64,000 nt of DNA from assembly GCF_022698145.1 (NCBI RefSeq), contig NZ_JALDAX010000005.1:372001-436000 (forward strand). Reading direction: 5' to 3'. Below, piece by piece: positions 58,308-64,000 of the stretch (its first letter is position 1; each line of letters starts with the position of its first letter). The DNA comes from Streptomyces spinosisporus. Lineage in GTDB: Bacteria > Actinomycetota > Actinomycetes > Streptomycetales > Streptomycetaceae. A model generated the notes under the pieces. The model was not told the DNA's origin. It saw only the letters and a program-made list of their open reading frames with translations, and ran no database searches. Made by a program: the position numbers and the translations under genes.

Positions 58308-59297
58308 CTACAGCCTCCGCTGCGAGCGCCACACCACGTACAGCGCGCTCAGCACCGCCGCCCCGCGCACCACCCAGGGCCAGGTCTCGGAGATCGCGTC
58401 GTTCATGTGGCCCTCGGCGATGGGGTCGCCCCAGCGGCCGTCGTTCCTGCCCCACAGCCAGACGAGCCCGGCGGCGACCGCGAGGCCCGGCATGCCGGCG
58501 ACCGCCCACTTCGACTCGTTCGGGGTCAGCCGGCGCGAGGCGTAGGCGATCAGCCAGCCGAGCAGCAGGGCGAACCAGTTGCCGAGGACCGCGCCGGCGA
58601 CGAGCAGTGCGGCGGCGATCAGCAGCAGCGGGTTGCTCCAGCCTCCGGCGGGGAGCAGGAAGCGGCGGCGACGGCCCGCGGTGGTCTCCGGTACGACCTC
58701 CACCTCTTCGGCCTCGACGGGCTTCGCGGTGGCCGGTTCCTGCTCCTTCTCGGGCTTGTCCGGTTCCTGCGGCCGCGGCGGCTTGAGCAGTTCCGGGATC
58801 TCCACACCGCCGGTGAACCCGGGCACGCTCTCGCCGAACGGCGTCGCCTCGACCCGCCACCAGTCGGGCTGGGTCGCGCTGCCGCCGAGTTCCTGGGCGC
58901 TCGCCAGGTGCGGTGGTGTGGGGGCTTCGGAGGCGGCGGGCGGCTGGGGTTCGGCGGGGCGCGGCCGCGGCACCCGGCGCAGGCTCTTCGGCAGCCGCCT
59001 GGTCTCCGGCTCCGCCTCGTCGTCCCGCTGTACGGGCACATGGGTGGGGGCCGGCTGGGGCGCGGAACCCGTGGCTCCGGCGGCGGCGACGACCTCGTCG
59101 GGGGTGCCGAGCCGGGAGAGGATGCGGCGCACCGCGGCGGGAGAGTCCACGGTGGTCTTCGCGCGGCGCCGGTCGATCTCGCCCCGCAGCTCCGACACCA
59201 GGCGCATGCGCACCGACGACGGCAACTGCCGCTGCTGAGCCACGTCGCCGACGCGGCTCAGATACTCGTAGACGACCTTGTCACTCTCGATACCCAC
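58308..59297 (-). CDS. HAAS-like N-terminal domain plus C-terminal membrane helices
   Basis: A 329-residue protein. An N-terminal helical domain of about 75 residues (YEYLSRVGDVAQQ, MRLVSELRGEIDRR, RRILSRLGTPDEVVAAA) resembles HAAS or permease-prefix domains. A disordered Pro/Glu-rich middle (about 85-235) leads to three or more transmembrane helices near the C-terminus. GTG 59297 follows GGAGGGG. The design suggests a membrane scaffold or regulator; function unknown. Confidence 0.75.
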   Translation of the reverse strand: MGIESDKVVYEYLSRVGDVAQQRQLPSSVRMRLVSELRGEIDRRRAKTTVDSPAAVRRILSRLGTPDEVVAAAGATGSAPQPAPTHVPVQRDDEAEPETRRLPKSLRRVPRPRPAEPQPPAASEAPTPPHLASAQELGGSATQPDWWRVEATPFGESVPGFTGGVEIPELLKPPRPQEPDKPEKEQEPATAKPVEAEEVEVVPETTAGRRRRFLLPAGGWSNPLLLIAAALLVAGAVLGNWFALLLGWLIAYASRRLTPNESKWAVAGMPGLAVAAGLVWLWGRNDGRWGDPIAEGHMNDAISETWPWVVRGAAVLSALYVVWRSQRRL

Positions 59298-59553
59298 GAA
59301 GTCCCCTCCGGGGCGGCTGTGTTGGATGTCCCGTGGTGACGACGGTAGCGCAGCCCGCAGCACACGGAGCCGGCCGACGGGCCACCCCGGCGCACGGGCG
59401 CCGTCGCTCCGCCGGCGCGGGCGCCCCCGATCGACCCGTGCGGGCGTCCCCGCTCCACCGGTGCGCCCGTCCTCACCCCTCCCGTGCGCGCGCCGTCCCG
59501 TTCTCGTGGTGGTCGGCCGCTGTGGGTGTGGGGCACCCGCTACCGTGGGGCGG

Positions 59554-62079
59554 ATGAGCAGTCCGGCCACAACGCCCCGGTCCCTCGCGGAGGCGCTCCG
59601 CGCCAGGGACGACGCGTCCCTGGCCGCTCTGCTGCGCGCCCGTCCCGACCTCATCACGCCCGTTCCGACCGACCTGACCCAGCTGGCGACGCGGGCCGGT
59701 ACGCGCGCCTCGGTCGTACGCGCCCTGGAGCGGCTGGACCGGTTCGCGCTGCAGACGGCGCAGGCGCTGGCGGTGGCGCCGGACCCGGCGGGATACGACG
59801 TGCTGCTCGGGCTGATGAGCGGCGACGAGGGCGACCCGGCGGTCGAGGCGGCGCTGCCCCGTGCCGTCGCCACCCTGCGCGAGCAGGCCCTGGTGTGGGG
59901 CGGCGACGACCGGCTGCGTCTGGTGCGCACGGCCCGTGAGCTGCTCGCCCCGTCGCCGCAGCACCCCTCGCCGACAGGGCTCGGGCCGACCGTGCAGGAG
60001 GCTGCGGCGGGTATGTCGCCGGGGCGGATCCAGGAGATCGTCGCCGCCGCCGGGCTGCCCTCGACGCACGACTCCGTCTCCGCGATCGCCGCTCTCACCG
60101 CGCTGTTCGGGGACCGCGAGCGGATGGCGGCGCTGCTGGCCGGGGCGCCCGCCGAGTCGCGTGAGGTGCTGGACCGGCTGGTGTGGGGTCCGCCGTACGG
60201 CCAGGTCACCGCCCATCCGGCGCCCCGGCTGCGCTGGCTGCTCGACCGCGGGCTGCTGCTGCCGACGGCGCCCGGCACGGTCGTACTCCCCCGTGAGGTG
60301 GCCCTGCGGCTGCGCGGCGGGCGGGCGCATCGCAGCACCGAGCCGCTGCCGCCCGCCCTGGAGGTGACCGGCACGCACCGTCCACAGGTGGTGGACGCGA
60401 CGGCGGCCGGACAGGCGTACACGGCGCTGGCGACGGTGGAGGAGCTGCTGAAGGACTGGGACGAGGGCGGGCCCGCGGTGCTGCGGGCCGGCGGCCTGAG
60501 CGTGCGTGACCTCAAGCGGACCGCCGTGGCGCTGGACGTCTCCGAGCCCGTCGCCGCCTTCTGGGTCGAACTCGCCTACGCCGCCGGGCTGCTGGCCTCC
60601 GACGGGGAGGCCGACGAGCGGTACGCGGCCACCCCCGCCCACGACGAGTGGCTGGAGCTGCCGCCCGCCGAGCGGTGGGCGCAGCTGGCGCAGGCCTGGC
60701 TGACGGCGACGCGGACGGCGGGGGTCGTCGGGGGGCGGGACGCGAAGGACCGTACGTTGTCGGCACTCGGCCCGGGCCTCGACCGCAGCGCCGCGCCGGA
60801 GGTACGGCACCGGGTGCTGAGCCTGCTGGCCGGGCTGCCCCAGGGGGCGTCGCCGTCCGCGGACTCCGTGCTGGCGCGGCTGCGCTGGGAGCGGCCGCTG
60901 CGCGGCCCGCAGCAGGACGACGACCTGCGCGGGCGGCTCGCGACCTGGGCGCTGTCGGAGGCCGAGATGCTCGGCGTGACGGGGCGGGGCGCGCTGTCGG
61001 AGCACGGGCGGGCGCTGCTGGGCGCCCCCGCGCCGCGGCCCGCCGATGAGGCGTCCGGCGCGGGCGGGCAGGGCCCCGGCGACAAGCTCCCGGTCCACCA
61101 TCATGTGCCGCTCCCGCTGGAACCCCTCACCCCCGCCGAACAGGCCACCGCGAGTGCCGCGGCCGCCCGTCTCCTCGCCCCGCTGCTGCCCGAGCCCCTC
61201 GACCACGTCCTGCTGCAGGCCGACCTGACGGCGGTGGCGCCCGGCCCGTTGCGGCGGCCGCTGGCGGACATGCTGGGGGTGCTGGCGGACGTGGAGTCGA
61301 AGGGCGGGGCGACGGTCTACCGCTTCACGCCGGGTTCGGTGCGCCGGGCGCTGGACGCCGGGCGCGCGGCGTCCGACCTGCACGCGTTCCTGGCCGCGCA
61401 CTCCCGCACGCCGGTTCCGCAGCCGCTGACGTATCTGATCGACGACGTGGCCCGCAGGCACGGGCATCTGCGGGTGGGGGCGGCCTCGGCGTATGTGCGC
61501 TGCGACGACGACGCGCTGCTGAACGAGATCATGGCCGACAAGCGCACCGCGGGCCTGCGCCTGCGCCGCCTCGCCCCCACCGTCCTCGCCACCCAGGCCG
61601 ACCCGGCGACCCTCCTCGACGGGCTGCGCGCCATGGGCTACGCGCCGGCCGCCGAGTCGGCCGAGGGCGACGTCCTGATCACCCGCGCCGACGCCCACCG
61701 CACCCCGCCGCGCTCCGCCCCCGAGCCGGTACCGGACGGCCCGCCGACCCCCGACGCCACGCTGCTCGCGGCCGCGATCCGCGCGATCCGGGCCGGTGAC
61801 CGGGCCTCCACGACCCCGCGCAAGCAGCCCCCGTCGACGAGCGGCGACCTCCCCCGCACCAGCTCGGCCGAGACCCTCGCCACCATGCAGGCCGCCGCCC
61901 TCACCGGCGAAGCCGTCTGGATCGGCTACGTCAACGCCGAAGGCTCCGCCAGCCAACGCGTCATCGCCCCCATCCGCGTCGAGGGCGGCTTCGTAACGGC
62001 CTACGACCACACAGCCGACGAGGTCCGCACCTACCCACTGCACCGCGTAACGGGCGTGGCAGAACTCGCGGAAGACTGA
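59554..62079 (+). CDS. Helicase_C_3 / WYL-domain protein, probable partner of XPB
   Basis: An 841-residue protein with no Walker A or DEAD box. The N-terminal 400 residues are helical repeats (SLAEALRARDDASLAALLRA). A Helicase_C_3 region spans about 540-720 (LQADLTAVAPGPLRRPLADML), and a WYL-like beta domain ends the protein (WIGYVNAEGSASQ, VEGGFVTAYDHTADEVRTY). It precedes XPB on the same strand, as in mycobacteria. TACCGT ends 7 nt before ATG 59554: leaderless. It may regulate or assist XPB. Confidence 0.82.
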   Translation: MSSPATTPRSLAEALRARDDASLAALLRARPDLITPVPTDLTQLATRAGTRASVVRALERLDRFALQTAQALAVAPDPAGYDVLLGLMSGDEGDPAVEAALPRAVATLREQALVWGGDDRLRLVRTARELLAPSPQHPSPTGLGPTVQEAAAGMSPGRIQEIVAAAGLPSTHDSVSAIAALTALFGDRERMAALLAGAPAESREVLDRLVWGPPYGQVTAHPAPRLRWLLDRGLLLPTAPGTVVLPREVALRLRGGRAHRSTEPLPPALEVTGTHRPQVVDATAAGQAYTALATVEELLKDWDEGGPAVLRAGGLSVRDLKRTAVALDVSEPVAAFWVELAYAAGLLASDGEADERYAATPAHDEWLELPPAERWAQLAQAWLTATRTAGVVGGRDAKDRTLSALGPGLDRSAAPEVRHRVLSLLAGLPQGASPSADSVLARLRWERPLRGPQQDDDLRGRLATWALSEAEMLGVTGRGALSEHGRALLGAPAPRPADEASGAGGQGPGDKLPVHHHVPLPLEPLTPAEQATASAAAARLLAPLLPEPLDHVLLQADLTAVAPGPLRRPLADMLGVLADVESKGGATVYRFTPGSVRRALDAGRAASDLHAFLAAHSRTPVPQPLTYLIDDVARRHGHLRVGAASAYVRCDDDALLNEIMADKRTAGLRLRRLAPTVLATQADPATLLDGLRAMGYAPAAESAEGDVLITRADAHRTPPRSAPEPVPDGPPTPDATLLAAAIRAIRAGDRASTTPRKQPPSTSGDLPRTSSAETLATMQAAALTGEAVWIGYVNAEGSASQRVIAPIRVEGGFVTAYDHTADEVRTYPLHRVTGVAELAED

Positions 62080-62442
62080 CCCCGGACCGGTCGCGCCTCC
62101 GGTGATCGGCAGACCATGGGGCACGTCGGCCGAAACCTTCGCCACCGCCGCCCTGACCGCTCCACCGCGTGACAGGCGTGGCAGAACTCGCGGAGACTGA
62201 CCCCAGACCGGTCGGCCCCGGCGATCGGCCGGGCACAAGACACATCGGCCCGGACCCTCACCACCATGCCGCGTGACGGCCCACAACCACAGCTGACGAC
62301 GTAGACCCCCACCCACTGCACCGCGTGACAGGCGTAGCAGAACTCGCGGAGGACTGATTCCGCACCGGTCCCGCACCGGTCCCGCACGGTCCCGGACCGG
62401 TCACGGCCCCCGGTGATCGGCGGAGCATAGGGCACACTGGAC
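61996..62442 (+). repeat. Degenerate tandem copies of the helicase gene's 3' end
   Basis: The 3' end of the Helicase_C_3 gene (copy 1 up to about 62130) is repeated twice downstream: about 62158-62250 and about 62274-62442. The marker CACCGCGT occurs at 62041, 62163 and 62319, followed each time by CAGAACTCGCGGA, a stop codon and GACCGGTC-like sequence. Copies 2 and 3 have frameshifts. The last copy carries the presumed XPB promoter region, so the duplication is ancient but still traceable. Confidence 0.85.
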
Positions 62443-62482
62443 GTTTGGCCTCACCTCTGGCCGGGAGAAAGGGTGCCCCCGC

Positions 62483-64000
62483 GTGAACGGTCCACTCATC
62501 GTCCAGTCCGACAAGACGCTGCTGCTCGAGGTCGACCACGAGCAGGCCGGCGAGTGCCGTCGTGCCATCGCGGTCTTCGCCGAGCTGGAGCGGGCGCCCG
62601 AGCACATCCACACCTACCGGGTGACCCCGCTGGGGCTGTGGAACGCGCGCGCGGCCGGCCATGACGCCGAGCAGGTCGTGGACGCGCTGGTGACCTACAG
62701 CCGCTACCCCGTACCGCACGCCCTGCTGGTCGACATCGCCGACACGATGGACCGCTACGGCCGCCTCACCCTCTCCAAGCACCCCACGCACGGACTCGTG
62801 CTGACCACCACCGACCGGCCGGTGCTGGAGGAGGTGCTGAAGTCGAAGCGGATCGCCCCGCTGGTGGGCGCCCGCATCGACCCCGACACCGTCGCCGTGC
62901 ACCCCTCCGAGCGCGGCCAGATCAAGCAGACGCTGCTGAAGCTGGGCTGGCCCGCCGAGGACCTCGCGGGCTACGTCGACGGCGAGGCGCACCCGATCGA
63001 GCTGCACGAGGACGGCTGGGCGCTGCGCCCGTACCAGAAGCAGGCCGTGGAGAACTTCTGGCACGGCGGCTCCGGGGTCGTCGTGCTGCCCTGCGGCGCC
63101 GGGAAGACGCTCGTCGGCGCCGGGTCGATGGCCCAGGCCAAGTCGACGACCCTGATCCTCGTCACGAACACCGTCTCGGCGCGCCAGTGGAAGCACGAGC
63201 TGGTCAAGCGCACGAGTCTCACCGAGGACGAGATCGGCGAATACAGCGGGACCCGCAAGGAGATCCGCCCGGTCACCATCGCCACGTACCAGGTGCTGAC
63301 CACCCGCCGGAAGGGCGTCTACCCGCACCTCGAGCTCTTCGACTCCCGCGACTGGGGCCTGATCGTCTACGACGAGGTGCACCTGCTGCCCGCGCCCGTC
63401 TTCAAGTTCACCGCCGACCTCCAGGCCCGGCGCCGGCTCGGGCTGACGGCGACTCTGGTGCGTGAGGACGGCCGCGAGTCGGACGTCTTCTCCCTCATCG
63501 GCCCCAAGCGGTTCGACGCACCGTGGAAGGAGATCGAGGCGCAGGGTTACATCGCGCCCGCCGACTGCGTCGAGGTCCGCGTCAACCTCACCGACTCCGA
63601 ACGGCTCGCCTACGCCACCGCCGAGACCGAGGAGAAGTACCGCTACTGCGCGACGACGGAGACCAAGCGCAAGGTCACGGAGGCGATCGTCCGTAAGTTC
63701 GCCGGGCAGCAGATCCTCGTCATCGGGCAGTACATCGACCAACTCGACGAGCTGGGCGAGCACTTGAACGCACCGGTCATCAAGGGCGAGACGTCCAACG
63801 CACAGCGCGAGAAACTCTTCAACGCCTTCCGGGAGGGCGAGATCAGCGTGCTGGTGGTGTCCAAGGTCGCGAACTTCTCGATCGACCTGCCGGAGGCGAC
63901 GGTCGCCGTCCAGGTGTCGGGCACCTTCGGCTCACGCCAGGAGGAGGCCCAGCGGCTGGGCCGGGTCCTGCGCCCGAAGGCCGACGGCCATCAGGCCCAC
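62483..64000 (+). CDS. DNA helicase XPB (bacterial ERCC3-like), N-terminal 506 residues
   Basis: Incomplete at the window edge. This is a 3'-5' superfamily 2 DNA helicase, like TFIIH XPB, involved in nucleotide excision repair. Walker A is LPCGAGKTLVGAG (about 200-212), motif II is YDEVHLL, motif III is LGLTATLVRED, and motif VI is EEAQRLGRVLRP near the edge. The damage-recognition domain precedes Walker A. GTG 62483 has a purine-rich GGGAGAAAGGG about 10 nt upstream. It follows the Helicase_C_3 gene with a repeat-filled gap of 403 bp. Confidence 0.93.
   Translation, partial: MNGPLIVQSDKTLLLEVDHEQAGECRRAIAVFAELERAPEHIHTYRVTPLGLWNARAAGHDAEQVVDALVTYSRYPVPHALLVDIADTMDRYGRLTLSKHPTHGLVLTTTDRPVLEEVLKSKRIAPLVGARIDPDTVAVHPSERGQIKQTLLKLGWPAEDLAGYVDGEAHPIELHEDGWALRPYQKQAVENFWHGGSGVVVLPCGAGKTLVGAGSMAQAKSTTLILVTNTVSARQWKHELVKRTSLTEDEIGEYSGTRKEIRPVTIATYQVLTTRRKGVYPHLELFDSRDWGLIVYDEVHLLPAPVFKFTADLQARRRLGLTATLVREDGRESDVFSLIGPKRFDAPWKEIEAQGYIAPADCVEVRVNLTDSERLAYATAETEEKYRYCATTETKRKVTEAIVRKFAGQQILVIGQYIDQLDELGEHLNAPVIKGETSNAQREKLFNAFREGEISVLVVSKVANFSIDLPEATVAVQVSGTFGSRQEEAQRLGRVLRPKADGHQAH

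Noticed and set aside
58220..58786. Plus-strand frame starting MCPGDMAKRR between HAD and the HAAS-like gene
   Set aside because: It begins with a plausible hydrophobic stretch but continues antisense to the HAAS-like gene as an Arg/Ala/Pro-rich shadow.
1..64000. tRNA, rRNA, integrase attachment sites or prophage genes
   Set aside because: I looked for T-loop motifs, rRNA-like stretches and integrase or terminase proteins and saw none; the only 16S-like match is the short antisense SD at 8480-8493.

Overview
The window is chromosomal DNA of a Streptomyces, or a very close relative. GC content is very high throughout, codon third positions are nearly all G or C, and many genes start with GTG or TTG. 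Several genes look leaderless. Characteristic families are present: a conservon with CYP157/CYP154-type P450s, an XRE-DUF5753/DUF397 pair, DUF2530, DUF2771, DUF3027 and the futalosine menaquinone pathway. From memory, the order dmdR1 / SIS protein ... citrate synthase ... serC ... mqnB-mqnD matches the core of the S. coelicolor chromosome. The citA, serC, MarR, CspB, Helicase_C_3, XPB and CtpE-like genes also recall a block in Mycobacterium tuberculosis (Rv0861c to Rv0908).

Layout. 1-2.8 kb: an ABC exporter (ATPase tail and permease) and an alpha/beta hydrolase whose nucleophile is Ala and which carries a TTA codon. 3.3-6.7 kb: the DtxR-family iron regulator DmdR1 diverges from a UPF0309 SIS protein across a 23-bp tandem repeat; a PAS-GAF protein follows. 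6.7-8.7 kb: an accessory island with a decayed IscB nuclease (the RNA-guided ancestor of Cas9), a strongly structured upstream segment that looks like its omega RNA, and a tiny transcription unit whose Shine-Dalgarno is fully complementary to the 16S 3' tail. 8.7-11.3 kb: pdxH, then a citrate synthase preceded by 13-bp iterons and followed by an 18-bp minisatellite. 11.3-21.5 kb: an eight-gene acyl-CoA catabolic operon on the minus strand (TIGR03084 protein, AtuA-like protein, carboxyltransferase, biotin carboxylase-BCCP, acyl-CoA dehydrogenase, acyl-CoA ligase, enoyl-CoA hydratase, TetR), with a palindromic operator before its first gene.

21.5-28.1 kb: an accessory stretch with an XRE/DUF397 pair, a two-gene cassette resembling a toxin-antitoxin module, a methyltransferase, an EamA exporter and a large FAD/Fe-S oxidoreductase. 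28.3-33.8 kb: a complete conservon, cvnA-B-C-D plus two P450s. Its GTPase has lost its middle and the first P450 lacks the ExxR Arg. 33.9-48.5 kb: serC with a strong terminator, secreted proteins, an SGNH hydrolase, two Uma2 nuclease-fold paralogues with nearly identical 5' leaders, an aldo-keto reductase, ThpR, an MFS exporter with MarR, an NCS2 purine permease and a CtpE-like P-type ATPase. 48.6-57.2 kb: a sacsin/Hsp90-like ATPase, DUF3027, MFS, a DUF2771 lipoprotein, mqnB-mqnD and a cold-shock protein. 57.3-64 kb: small membrane and HAD proteins, a Helicase_C_3/WYL protein and the start of bacterial XPB, separated by degenerate copies of the helicase gene's own 3' end.

The strongest candidates for something undescribed are the IscB remnant with its apparent omega RNA, the adjacent mini transcription unit, the GTPase-truncated conservon, the several tandem-repeat arrays in regulatory spacers, and a 12-bp palindrome (CACGCGCGCGTG) that recurs inside genes far more often than base composition predicts. 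No tRNA, rRNA, CRISPR array or intact insertion sequence was seen.
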